DNA from: Diploptera punctata
Taxonomy: Eukaryota; Arthropoda; Insecta; Blattodea; Blaberidae
NCBI GenBank assembly: GCA_030220185.1
Contig: JASPKZ010002332.1
Span: 682,001 to 746,000, forward strand
Reading direction: 5' to 3'
DNA length: 64,000 nt
The notes beneath the pieces are model-generated. The model was not told where the DNA came from. It ran no database searches and worked only from the letters and a program-made list of their open reading frames with translations. The translations under genes were made by a program, and so were the position numbers. The first letter of the stretch is position 1. The number at the start of each line of letters is the position of its first letter. This document shows, piece after piece, positions 47,450 to 57,440 of this stretch.

Positions 47450-47670
47450 TAGGCTGGGTGTAAAAGAGTCGACAGTTTTTGCCCAGAGAGTTCTTATTCC
47501 AAGATTGAAATTCTTTCATGTGCGAAATTTACGACTTTACTTAATTTCCGAACGAATCCATACTCTAGATTTTTAAGCCCTTAAAAATTCATTGACTCTG
47601 GCCGGGTTCGAGAGTTTGGAACCAGAAGCAAGTATGGCCACTACAATCCACCGCGACCGACTGAATTCTA
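47450..47670 (-). mobile_element. Diverged tRNA-SINE, family A-like
   Basis: The minus strand has a degraded box B (GCCGGGTTCGAGAGTTTGG read on plus) and a body with TTCATGTGCGAAATTTACG, related to 895-1200. Confidence 0.5.
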
Positions 47671-47838
47671 AAATTGCCATAAATGACCGACCTTCACAAT
47701 GCCTTCCTACCCAAACACGAGAGTCTTTGAAATAAACCACACACACATAGGAAAAGATGGGATTTACCAATTACCGATACAATATTTTCGTGATATGGGG
47801 TAAGATAAATATATAATGTATAATATGGACAGATCTAC

Positions 47839-48228
47839 CCCTCCATGGTATCTTTACCTTGTCGTGGTGGAGTGGCTTGCGTGCTTAAATGATCCTGAGA
47901 GCTATGCCGGCGGTAGCATTGCTGCCGATAGGGTTATCCATGCCGGACTGGTCGAAGGTGATAAGCCAGACGAAAAAAGTACCTTGGGCGAAAGAGTGAC
48001 GATCTTTCACCGTAAAAATACAACCGTCAAGAAATGCGGACATGGGTTCATCTGGGGTAAAATTTTCCGGAGGTCAAATAGTACCCCATTCAGTTCTCCG
48101 GGCGGGGACTACTTCAGGGAACCCATGTCAAAGGCTCAAACATAGGGACATGTTCCTAGGAACATGGAATGTTAGGAGAGAGCTTATGTCCGCGCGGCCA
48201 TGAACCTACGGGTTCGATAGTGCCAGTG

Positions 48229-48258
<30 letters not shown>
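47839..48258 (+). mobile_element. Mini-LINE (internally deleted RTE-like LINE), 15-bp TSD
   Basis: TATGGACAGATCTAC at 47824-47838 and 48259-48273 is a perfect duplication. The 420-bp element starts with a GC-rich 5' region (CTTGTCGTGGTGGAGTGGCT), reaches the first residues of the endonuclease (MFLGTWNVRR; LGTWNVRS is the usual LINE start), then jumps to a short 3' end and a (TAAG)n tail. A frame of 109 codons in the 5' region is not a host gene. The endonuclease and RT are deleted, so it must have moved in trans. Confidence 0.88.
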
Positions 48259-48260
<2 letters not shown>

Positions 48261-48384
48261 TGGACAGATCTACAGTAAGTTCATTGACAATCTCGAATAT
48301 GTAGGCTACAGGCCAAAAAATAATTCAGCTTATCAATGAAAAACAAAAACAGCTAGTTTGTGTTTACGAAGAACTTACACGGCG

Positions 48385-48600
48385 CTTTCCCTCTGGTTTT
48401 CATACAAGAAGTTTCCATTCCCTTCTTTCACTTCTCAATCGTGGCATTTGTCCTGCCCATCGCAGAGCATGAAACTTAATGTTTACTACATCTGATAAAT
48501 AACCGACCTAAAAGATAAGACTTATGTAAGTCACTTTTATGCAGTTTTCTGCATTCACCTGTAAATTAGTCTCTCTTGGATTCAAAAATGTCCATATGAA
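48385..48600 (-). mobile_element. LINE RT C-terminal fragment
   Basis: The minus strand reads a decayed LRWAGQMPRLRSERREW-like peptide, related to the fragments at 12605 and 19610. Confidence 0.55.
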
Positions 48601-49539
48601 CTTTATTATCAAATAGGCCTATCCGTAATCTTGTTTCTCTTTTAATGTAAGATACAATATTATGTATTCCATGGAGAGAAAGATAAGGACAAAAAATCCT
48701 CGCACGTATATGTTTAAGATAAAAAATACAATAGAGATATCACCGTAGGAAAAAAAGCAAATTAGATACTGATGATGATGAAAGACGGCAGGAAGATATG
48801 AAAAAATAAAAGAAGTACTGCTTTTTGAGTGCAACTTTTCCGTCGTCTTGTATTGATCTCGTTCTTGTGCAATTATCTAGACAAAAACAAATAAATATGG
48901 TCCTTAGTTACTATCAATAAATGGAAATAGCTCGCACATCCATATCGTACATGAGCTCCAAGCAATGTTCATATAAGTTTTATGTCTTATCCAACAATTT
49001 GGTTTCAGTTAAAAGAATTTTCATGTCATTTTCTCTGTTAGTTAAGTTGTGAAACAATAGCATGACTAAGTGATGCTTTTCACACCAAATAATTACTTTC
49101 GTTCAACTGCTAATATGTGTATATAATTGTCATATGTACTAATTACTTCCCTGTCCTTGATAGCCATTACGTAAACGAGGAAACCGGGTTGACGAGCTGA
49201 ACAGAACCAGAACAGAAATAATTTCACGATCTTTGACAAAGTCATGAACTTCAGCTTCTAAGAAAATAAAATTTAATTACAATGTAACTTAGCGATCTAA
49301 ACCTGGGCCTCTTTGAACTGCCATTATAGCATAGGGGCGGAGGGGGGGGGAATGAGCGGCAGAACGCAGAATTGAATAATGTCTTCATTATAAAAGGTGT
49401 CAATTATTACGTGTGATAAGAACTATTATGTTGTCATTCATTTGGCTTAGTATGGCGTAATACCAGGTCGAGGGATGAGATGAGTTGAGATCAAGCACCT
49501 ACAATTGATGGTCTTGTGATTATATGAGGACGCCGGCTG
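48601..49539. other. AT-rich DNA, nothing recognised
   Basis: No supportable feature. Confidence 0.45.
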
Positions 49540-49780
49540 ACCAGACTTATCGCATCACCACAGGGACAGATGAAATGAAATGGAATGAACGACATGGGTA
49601 TGTAGAAGTGATGGAATTAAGTTTCTGGCAAGGGAAAAGGAGAGAACCCCTGAAAAAAACATGTTCTGACTTCTGTTTGTCCATCATGAACACCACATGG
49701 ACTGACCGAGACGAGAACTCGGGATTCAGAGGTGGAGGGCAAATGTCTAACCAATTGCTCCCTAGTTGACACCTGAAAAC
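49540..49780 (-). mobile_element. SINE-like repeat
   Basis: The minus strand begins with a tRNA-like segment (AGCAATTGGTTAGACATTTG, AATCCCGAGTTCTCGTC) and continues into a TTCATTCCATTTCATTTCAT tract. The 121- and 80-codon minus frames through it are therefore not host genes. Confidence 0.45.
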
Positions 49781-50547
49781 ATCGCACCGTCGCATCCATT
49801 GACTCCCCACGCTCCCATTTCCTGATCCAAGTTCCCACACGGCGACTGCGTATATCCATTTCTTGGGATCCATTCTGAATGCATGTCCTCCCCGACTACA
49901 CTTTGAATACAATACTGTGTTCGCTGCGTCTTTTAGATTTGTGTGTCCTGCTGTTATCTTCGGTTCCTATCCTGTCTCTTCGCGTGATGTTGAGTAGTTT
50001 ATGCTCCATTTATTTTGACAGATTTGTATCGCGGTAATTTTTTTTTTTGGTGGACTATAATTACTTGTAATCAAATAAGGAAAATATTAATGTTAGTTTT
50101 GTCACATTCGCTCTGCCTTAAGTAATTCTGCAGGTCAATATCAACGGAATATCCTTGGTATATATATTACTAAAGAATTCCAACTAAACTATGAAAACAT
50201 TCGAATAATAACTTGCCTGTAAGTTTATGGGACTCATTTGTAAACTTCTGGTATCGGTATTTTACTATATATCTGTGGTTCTTGTGTGTGATTCATAATT
50301 CACAAAGGAAATTATTAATCAATAGATGACAGCCAGTAGCTTAAAATATTAAATTATATAATAAATTATGAGATCAAATATTGTGTTAAATGTACTCACT
50401 TTAAACTTGTATTTTTTCTCGCGCTAATAATCTCTTATAACAAATGAACAATAATATTTTTTTTTAATGCACATTTGTGTGCAATTCTACTTATTATTAT
50501 TATAACAAATGAACAACGAAATTCGACACTTCGCACGTGTGGGTATC
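49781..50547. promoter_or_regulatory. Upstream region of CIAO3
   Basis: AT-rich. ATAACAAATGAACAA occurs twice (about 50438 and 50503) and an E-box CACGTG lies at about 50534, just before the ATG. No TATA box is obvious; the 5' UTR boundary is unknown. Confidence 0.3.
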
Positions 50548-50613
50548 ATGGCGTCACGATTTAGTGGTGTTTTACAATTAACTGATTTAGACGATTTCAT
50601 CACTCCTTCCCAG
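50548..50613 (+). CDS. CIAO3: CIAO3 exon 1
   Basis: 22 residues from ATG to ITPSQ; donor CAG then GTTATT, phase 0. Intron 1 is 80 bp. Confidence 0.93.
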
Positions 50614-53600
50614 GTTATTGTTATTTAATAATTGTGGTAAACATTTTTTTGGATGCTAAACAAAATCTGATTTGTATTATTTTTATTTTACAGGAGTGCA
50701 TTAAACCTGTCAAAGTAGAGAAAGTTCAAACTGGTACTGGTGCCAAAATAAAAATTCAAGACGATGGATCATATGTGCAGCTACGCGAGGTGATTGATTT
50801 AAATCAAAACTGTCTGTACTTTAATTAGAACATTGGGTATTTAAGTATTTTTTATCATAATATCTCTGAAGTGTAATAAATTACATTTATAACATAACCT
50901 CAAATAGTGTCAAAACACTTATAATCTACCTTGCAAAGCTTATATAATTTTTTAAACATACATTGAAGTGAGAATATTGTAAAAAAAGTATTAAAACATG
51001 TTATGATAAACAAGTCACAAGATACTATATTTATTAGTGTTATAAATTATTTCTTAATGATCTTGTGAGGTTCCACATATTTATTAAAACATTAATGAAG
51101 GGTGGACTGATTGCTCTGTTTTCTTGCAATATATGATAATAGGCCAGATTTAACATGATGCTTCATTAAATTAAAATATCAAAGTGATTTAAAATAATTT
51201 TAAAGTAATTTTACCCAATATTGTTTGCCTCTTTTAATTATCCCTCCAACTAGCAACTTGTTGGTCTATTAAATAATATTGTAATAAAGTCTCAAGAGAA
51301 GCCTCGGAAATACTGTACTTGTTACCAAACTTGGAAAAACTGCACTTAAACTAGCATGAAATATTTTCGAAATCCTATAAACAGTGCGCATACGCCAGAG
51401 TTTATAGAGCCAGCGATATCCCACAATCGAACCACATATCGATTATCATCCTTGATTACTATCCGTCGCTATGAAATTTAAATGACCAATATTTGCAATA
51501 AATCCCCAAATCTATGTTAAAAAATATATTAACAATATTAAAATTACTGAACGTTTATTAAAAATGGTGTACACTTACTTATGACTCCCTAACGCTGATC
51601 CAACTAGCGATAACCCAAAACAGCGATAGAAAAATCAAAGACTAAGTAATATACTCTATGGAGAAAGTAGCAGTTAGCATCACAATATTGTCCAACATTG
51701 TCATAATATTGTGATTTGCATATTTAAATAAATACTTCAAAATTGTCTAATAATGTTATAAAAATTGTTTGAAAAAGTTAAAAATATTAAATAATGTTAG
51801 TAAATACAGAAGAAGAGCTATAGTTTACAAGAATATAACTGAAAAATCAAGCGCTAGTATAAGTGCAGTTGAGCCCCAAACTTTATTGTACTGTACTTTT
51901 TTTGGAAATTTTAAGTGTACTTGTCGGAATACAATATTATGATCTGGCCAAATTAAATGCTAAATATAAATTGTAAGTAATAAAATAAGTAATTTATGAT
52001 TGGCCAGTGGTCAAGGAGAGGGATGGTCTTTCAATAGAGGTATTTTTTACATTGAAATTATGAGTTTTAATGTTTGATCTTAGAGATATTTTGATGTTTG
52101 ACCTTAAGAAGGTTTTTCATGAAGAGAAGGTGCTGATTGCATAATAGGAGCAATCTTAAAAAGAGGTTTCACTCTAAATTTAAAATTATTATGTAAACTT
52201 ATATTTAACTTTTATAGGAATTAATCACAATGAGGTTTAATTTATGGTGAAATTAAATGTTTCTTATCTCTCCTCATATAAATTTTCTAAGTAGATCGCG
52301 ATTTTGAGACAACAATGGTCTCATCTTCAGCACTTTCTCGACGACTGATGTTATGTCGACATAATATCAGTCGCCAAGAAAGTGCTGAAGATGAGACCGT
52401 TGTGGTCTCGAAATTGCGATCTACTTAGAAAATTTATATGAGGAGAGGTAAGAAACATTTAATTTCACCATACTATGTAAACATTTATGTTCTACATTGT
52501 TACTAATTAATGGAAAAACATAAATTAATTTAATATATATGGGGCATGCCATAACATAGTTGGTTAAGGCAAAACAGCATGTAGATGGGCGATCTTCATG
52601 ATAACATCAGGTGCACTGTAGTTTAAATCTATAGTCAATGAAATTTATTTTAATCAATTGAGTTGGTGTTTACTTGATGAAAATCCATATCTATTAATTA
52701 AGTAAAAATAAAACTTAGTTTTATTTTTATTTAATTAAGAAATTTATTTTGTTATATTTTAAACTAGGGTGGTGGTATGCAGAAATTGAAGAAGGTGGAA
52801 ATATCGCTGAGTGATTGTTTGGCATGTAGTGGATGTATAACGTCAGCAGAAAGTGTTTTAATCACACAACAAAGTCAGGAGGAAATGCTTAGGGTATTTC
52901 AAGAAAAGAAACAGCTTCAACAGGTAATTTGTGGCTTCAAACAGACTTTTTCTATTGATGATAGAATTGAAGAACAATTAAAGTATATTTTCTGATTTCA
53001 GGATGGAAAACTAGATGCAACAAAATTAATTGTGGTATCATTGTCGATACAACCAATTCTTTCTCTAGCAGAAAGGTACAATCTTTCTCCTGATGAAGCA
53101 GCTCAGAAATTGTCAGGTATTAAGACTTGTTAGATAAATAATTACAAAAAATAAACAAACTGAGTGATTTTGTTAAGGTGGTAGTTTGTGAGACATATTA
53201 GAGGATTCTACATTCAAATGATGAGGCTGGTCAACCTGGTTGCAATTTTTCTGCTTCTTCTTCTTCCTTCCAAGTATTAGGCCAAGGCCTGTTACGATCC
53301 TATAGAAAATTTTCCCTCCAGTGTTTCATAGGACGGCCCAGTGATCTTCGTCCTCTTGGTATATAATTATAAACAGCTTTGGGGATCCGATCATGCTTTC
53401 GTCGTCATTAGTTTGATCCTTCCGGGAAATTCTTGTATAAGACTTGAAAGCATAATAATAGTCCCTTCGATTGGTTGCTGGCCAAAGGAAGGCAAGACCA
53501 GTGATGGGGCTGCCATCTTATAGCCTCTGGTCAGGCTTTTCTGGAGAAGAAAAGAAAATAAAGGAGAGAAAAAATGGAAGAAAGGAAAGACTCCCTAGCC

Positions 53601-56600
53601 CTCGGATGCCTTAATAGTGTTGGGGTCGAAAAAACAAGAGTTAACCAAGAGAGGTTATGTAGTAAAGTTAAAAGAGTGCAAAACACAAGCTCAGCTTGGG
53701 CACCTTATGGTTGCCATCCACATATCCCTTAGATGAGGACCCCTGAGGGATGCAATTTTTCTTTTATGATTTTCCTCTTATCATTAAGGCAAATATTGGG
53801 CTATTTTTTTTATATTATGAATAATTTCAATAGTCATTTAATAATTTATTAAGAATTAAAATTGGTTATCATAGAGGGCTCTAACAAATTTTCTTTTTGG
53901 TTTCAAAATCATATATGTTCTACGAATCTGAGGTGCATAAAAATAGTAAAAATGGAAAGAGAAACTAAAATAAGATTTAGTGTGATGTTTTCATTATTAA
54001 TTTAACACTTCTCACTAAAGGATAAATTATATTTGAAGAGAAAAATTAAACTCTCAGTGTGGGGTTTGAATCCAGTACCTTTGGTTTTCTAGGCCAATGC
54101 TCTACCATTGAGCTACCTGAGAAAATCCAATCTAAATGCAAATTTTTCTCTTATACACTGTTAATTCCCGATCGTTGAATGCTACAAATATTTGCTCGAT
54201 CACGTAAATGGCAGCTTCTTGTTTAAGAAGACATTTATTGGGAATTTAAACACTACTATATAAAGCACGGAAATTGTGGCTTCTTGTTTAAGAAGACATT
54301 TATTGGGAATTTAAACACTACTTTAGTAGTGGCTTTATGAAGCAGTGTTTAAATTCCCGATAAATGTCTTCTTAAACAGGAAGCCACCATTTGCATTATC
54401 GAGCAAATGCTCATAGCATTCGGTGATTGTGAATTAACAGTGTATAAGAGAAAAATTTACTTTTAGATTGGAGTTTCTCAGGTAGCTCAGTGGTAGAGCA
54501 TTGGCCTAGAAAGTCAAAGGTCCTGGATTCAAACCCCAATCTGAGCACATAATTTTTCTCTTCAAATATAAGTTTTAGTGTGTTTGTTCCAATGCCCCCC
54601 ACTGCACTTTTCATACTTTGAGTTTTGCAGTAGGTAGATAGATGATATTAGTGGTCTATTTAAGATTCATCTGTAGGAGATTCATACTTTTATTATGTGT
54701 AGAGAGGAATGTAGGCTGAGTGTATACTGAAGTATATGTGTGTAGTGTAAGTAGATATGATGGACGATGAAGGGAAATGAAAAGATGAAACCCATTGCTG
54801 ACATGTTTTCAATAATGATCAAATGTTCTTATAAGACATTGTTACTAAACAATTAAATAGTTTTGGGCTAGAGTAAAAATTTTAAAGTTTACCTTTCCAT
54901 TGATATTATTTCTGTACTTCTCAGATTCATAGAATACAGGTTACAGCATTTGAATCCAAAAAAGATCATTTGTAAGAGCTCTGTATAATAAACATATTAC
55001 ACACAGTTATAGGCATATTCAGTTTACTGACATCTACTAATATGTATCTAATTATATTTGAGGAGAAAAATTATATGCTCAGATTGGACTCGAATCCAGG
55101 ACCTTTGGCTTTCTAGACCAATGATCTACCGACTGAGCTATCTGGGTGAGTTCCAATCTAAATGCAAGTTCTCCTCTTATGTTTGTTGTCAATTCCCGTG
55201 CACCAAATGCTATGAAACTTTTGCTTCTGTCTTTGAAAATGGCGGCTTCTTTATTAAGAAGACATTTATTTGGGAATTTTATATTACATTATAAAGCCAG
55301 TACGGCTTCTTTCAATGTTTTTATTATTCATTTCACATATCTCAATGATGGATAAATCATATTTGAAGAGAAAAATAGAAACTGAGTTTGAGTCCCAGTC
55401 TGAGCATATAATTTTTCTCTTCAAATATGATTTATCCATCATTGAGATGTTTGAAATGAATAATAGAAACCGAGTTTGAGTCCCAGTCTGAGCATATAAT
55501 TTTTCTCTTCAAATATGATTTATCCATCATTGAGATGTTTGAAATGAATAATAGAAACTGAGTCCCAGTCTGAGCATATAATTTTTCTCTTCAAATGTGA
55601 TTTATCCATCATTGAGATGTACGAAATGAATAATAAAAACATTGATATACCTAATTATTTATGATATGATACGACTAAGAATGTTAAATTACCTACTATT
55701 AAAATAAACAGGAAAGAGAGAAAGAAAGAGAGAAAAAACTGTTTTAATTAATTTCCTAAATCTGAGTATGGTAATTAAATAAGAATCAAATGAATCTTGA
55801 ATTCTTCTTACCTCATACATCTATGTTTTTTAAACACAAAACTGCAGTATTATGAAAAACATCATTCCCATTGTCAGCTGTTTTCATGACTGTCAATTTT
55901 TTATTATGCCGGTAATTTTCAAAACTGTCATCTGGTGTACTTTTGAAGAAGTAATTTTCTAAACTGCCACCTGGTCTATTGAAATAGAACAAGATCCCAT
56001 TTTTAGACTTGTACCTAATAAGAAATGAGCAACTGCAAAGAATTGAATTTAATATTTATAGAAAAGACACTCATACTGATAACTACATAAAATCTTAAGG
56101 TTTTAATCATGTTTCACATAAACATGCAATTTTCAACAGTCTTTTACACAGATTAATACATATTCCACTTAATGTAGAGGATTTTGAGAATGAATATATT
56201 CATATTGTACACATAGCTAACATAAATGGTTTTGATGAAGACATAATAAAGAAGACATTAAAGAAATTTAAACAACAAAAGAAAAAAAGGTTACACCACT
56301 CTGCAACATAATTCCAAGAAAGATGAAAAATTCAAGAAATTTACTTACCATCCAGAAGTTCATAACAAATTTCAAAAGATTTAAAAAAAATTAATACAAC
56401 ATTGGCTCCGATTAACAAATTCAGCCTGGGTAATCTTCTGTTAACACCCCAGACAATAAAAAGTTTGGAATTTATCAAATTGATTGCAATAAAGTATATG
56501 TAGGAAAAACAAAAAGGAACTTAGACACTCGCAAAAAAGAACACTTTAAAAACATAAAAAATGGTGAAATTGAAAAATCAGCTATAGCGGCACATAGTTT

Positions 56601-57407
56601 ATTAGACAATCACAGAATTGAAAAAGAAACAAAACTTTTGAAACATCTATCTAAACCTTTGGAATTAACAGTTTGGGAAAGGATATATATTCAAAAAAAC
56701 CATACTAGAACCATGAACTTTGGGATTCCGGATGAACCAAGCTTGATTACAAAGTTCTTCAAAAATACACCAGATGGCAGTTTAGGAAATTACTCCTTCA
56801 AAGGTACGATGGCAGTTTGGATAATTACCAGCAAAAGAAAAAAGTGACAGTCGTGAAAACAGCTGACGATGGGGAAGATTGTTCTCCGATATTGTGGTGC
56901 TGTGTTTAAGGAAACATAGAAGTATGAGGTAAGAAGAATTCACGATTCATTTGATTCTTATTAAGAAAACCTCATAATGTAAAAATTCCCAAATTTGTTA
57001 TATTAATGGTAATTAAAACTGGTGACACATTTTAGAATTCCCAAAATTACCAACCTCATATAAAAAATTCTCTTTACACTGGCAATATGATATTTATCCA
57101 GATGGATGAGAATAATGTTGCTGAATAACATATGAAAGAGTACAAGTTAAATTTTTATTTGTCTTTCAAATTTATTTATTTTAAAGATATCTGATATTTG
57201 TTTTTTCTATAACGATTTTAAAAATTTTGGGTTATATATTTGCAGGTTACTTTAGAATGCTTGGTGCAGACATAGTATTGGATATGACTGTTGCGGACGA
57301 CTTTGCAATCATTGAAAATCAACGAGAGTTTGTAGAGAGATTCCGAGCTTCTGAAGAGGGTGGAGATAAGAACAAATCATTACCAATGTTAGCCTCTTCA
57401 TGTCCAG
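50548..57407 (+). CDS. CIAO3: CIAO3 (NARFL/Nar1) cytosolic Fe-S assembly factor, 5' five exons, partial
   Basis: CIAO3 is an iron-only-hydrogenase-like protein of the cytosolic iron-sulphur assembly pathway, linking the scaffold to the CIA targeting complex. Exons: 50548-50613, 50694-50789, 52768-52923, 53002-53116, 57246-57407. Spliced, they give 198 codons plus one base, against roughly 470-480 residues in animal orthologues. The start [18 protein letters not shown] and [10 protein letters not shown] are diagnostic. Cluster-binding Cys fall at residues 24, 71, 74 and 77 ([14 protein letters not shown]), the ferredoxin-like N-terminal motif. C197 in ASSCPG is the first ligand of the hydrogenase-like domain. 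All junctions are GT-AG and keep frame (phases 0,0,0,1,1). Introns 1 and 3 are 80 and 78 bp; introns 2 and 4 are swollen by transposons. The remaining exons lie past 64000. I see no disabling mutation. Confidence 0.95.
50694..50789 (+). CDS. CIAO3: CIAO3 exon 2
   Basis: 32 residues starting [16 protein letters not shown] after a TTTTATTTTACAG acceptor. It holds cluster ligand C24 and ends SYVQLRE at donor GAG then GTGATT, phase 0. Confidence 0.95.
51333..51875 (-). mobile_element. 543-bp TIR transposon (MITE M1), copy 2
   Basis: Inverted full-length match to 23079-23619. Ends GGAAAAACTGCACTTAAACT and, inverted, GGCTCAACTGCACTTATACT. Lies inside CIAO3 intron 2. Confidence 0.85.
52289..52335 (-). 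ncRNA. Candidate hammerhead ribozyme (left arm, one core change)
   Basis: Minus strand: stem I AAGTG, CTGAAGA (52330-52324), stem II GAGAC/GTCTC, AAAA in place of GAAA, self-complementary TCGCGA, TC, then TACTT closing stem I. The G-to-A change in GAAA should weaken or abolish cleavage. Confidence 0.45.
52380..52426 (+). ncRNA. Candidate type I hammerhead ribozyme, complete core
   Basis: Stem I AAGTG (52380-52384); CTGAAGA (52385-52391), fitting CUGANGA; stem II GAGACC (52393-52398) with GGTCTC (52404-52409), loop GTTGT; GAAA (52410-52413); TTGCGA (52414-52419), one change from self-complementary TCGCGA; TC (52420-52421) as the expected cleavage step; TACTT (52422-52426) pairing with stem I (one G-U). 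Hammerheads with very short, dimer-forming stem III are established in Penelope-like elements. Activity is inferred. Confidence 0.6.
52768..52923 (+). CDS. CIAO3: CIAO3 exon 3
   Basis: 52 residues GGGMQKL to EKKQLQQ. Contains [16 protein letters not shown] with cluster ligands C71, C74, C77 and the conserved LITQQS. Donor CAG then GTAATT, phase 0; intron 3 is 78 bp. Confidence 0.96.
53002..53116 (+). CDS. CIAO3: CIAO3 exon 4
   Basis: 38 full codons plus one base: [18 protein letters not shown] then [17 protein letters not shown]. This is the start of the hydrogenase-like domain (VVSVSPQ.RASLA in vertebrates). Donor CAG then GTATTA, phase 1. Confidence 0.95.
53253..53750 (-). mobile_element. 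LINE-derived composite element (L3 5' module + 3' tail), 12-bp TSD
   Basis: TGCAATTTTTCT at 53241-53252 and 53751-53762 bounds it. On the minus strand a 5' module of about 360 bp (CTCATCTAAGGGATATGTGG, GGTGCCCAAGCTGAGCTTGT, AGATGGCAGCCCCATCACTG) is joined to the L3 LINE 3' end (CCAAGAGGACGAAGATCACT, GATCGTAACAGGCCTTGGCC) and a GAAGAAGAAG tail. No RT or endonuclease remains. A related copy lies inverted at 60664-61098. Confidence 0.88.
54030..54570. mobile_element. Foldback element with a tRNA-like sequence in each arm
   Basis: About 54031-54325 and 54326-54570 are inverted. Each outer end carries AATTTTTCTCTTCAAATATA and a tRNA-like block. On the right, plus strand: box A region AGGTAGCTCAGTGGTAGAGC and box B GGATTCAAACC; on the left the same on the minus strand. 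Inner arms contain CTTCTTGTTTAAGAAGACAT, once duplicated in the left arm (54216-54250 and 54276-54310). Confidence 0.75.
54571..55037. other. CIAO3 intron 4 DNA, nothing recognised
   Basis: No supportable feature. Confidence 0.45.
55038..55378 (-). mobile_element. tRNA-derived SINE, family H
   Basis: The minus strand carries a tRNA-like head (complement of CCGACTGAGCTATCTGGG and GACTCGAATCCAGGACC). The body has AAATGGCGGCTTCTTTATTAAG and ends TGATGGATAAATCATATTTG. Same family as 57441-57852 and 59026-59514. Confidence 0.7.
55378..55640. repeat. Three-unit ~89-bp tandem repeat derived from SINE family H
   Basis: Units start at about 55379, 55468 and 55554 (third shortened). Each has a tRNA 3'-half (TTTGAGTCCCAGTCTGAGC), AATTTTTCTCTTCAAATATG and ATTTATCCATCATTGAGATG. 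Confidence 0.85.
55780..57005 (+). mobile_element. Penelope-like element, inverted 5' junction, 12-bp TSD
   Basis: A perfect duplication ATGGTAATTAAA lies at 55768-55779 and 57006-57017. The main part (about 56020-57005, plus) encodes, with stops and frameshifts, [36 protein letters not shown] and [20 protein letters not shown] (the C-terminal part of PLE reverse transcriptase), then [20 protein letters not shown] (GIY-YIG endonuclease), [18 protein letters not shown] and [18 protein letters not shown]. The left part (55780-56000) is an inverted copy of the 3' end. This is the most complete PLE here and anchors the PLE label for the palindromes. It sits in CIAO3 intron 4. Confidence 0.92.
56859..56904 (+). 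ncRNA. Hammerhead-like core with altered GAAA (GATA)
   Basis: Stem I ACAG (56859-56862), CTGACGA (56863-56869), stem II GGGGAA/TTCTCC with loop GATTG, GATA (56888-56891), six bases, TG, then CTGTG closing stem I. The layout is intact but GAAA reads GATA and the cleavage step reads TG, so it is probably inactive. Confidence 0.4.
57246..57407 (+). CDS. CIAO3: CIAO3 exon 5
   Basis: Completes G145, then [30 protein letters not shown] and [11 protein letters not shown]197 is the expected first cluster ligand of the hydrogenase-like domain. Acceptor TTTGCAG, donor CCAG then GTAAAAAG, phase 1. A SINE inserted 23 bp downstream of the donor. Confidence 0.95.
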
Positions 57408-57440
57408 GTAAAAAGAAAAAAAGTGAATCCTATGCTAATT

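Larger units (their letters stand above)
52199..52473. mobile_element. Palindromic Penelope-like terminal insert
   Basis: Palindrome with arms from about 52244 to 52472, centre near 52358 (TATGTCGACATA). Outer ends TATGGTGAAATTAAATG and its inverse; both arms contain the GAGAGGTAAGAAACAT-type end seen in other PLE inserts. A possible 9-bp TSD TATGTAAAC lies at 52190-52198 and 52474-52482. No coding sequence remains. Confidence 0.7.
50790..52767 (+). other. CIAO3 intron 2
   Basis: 1978 bp. It contains MITE M1 copy 2 (51333-51875), the palindromic PLE insert with the best hammerhead candidate (about 52200-52473), and about 300 bp of unassigned DNA near 52540-52650 with a GCCATAACATAGTTGGTTAA tRNA-like word. 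Confidence 0.85.

Noticed and set aside
47816..48145. 109-codon plus-strand frame
   Set aside because: Lies in the 5' region of the mini-LINE bounded by a 15-bp TSD.
49547..49912. 121-codon minus-strand frame
   Set aside because: Overlaps a SINE-like repeat with a tRNA-like head; no recognisable domain or splice context.
54471..54545. Functional tRNA gene
   Set aside because: Box A and B are present but the sequence is one arm of a foldback element, with many diverged relatives and poor acceptor-stem pairing.
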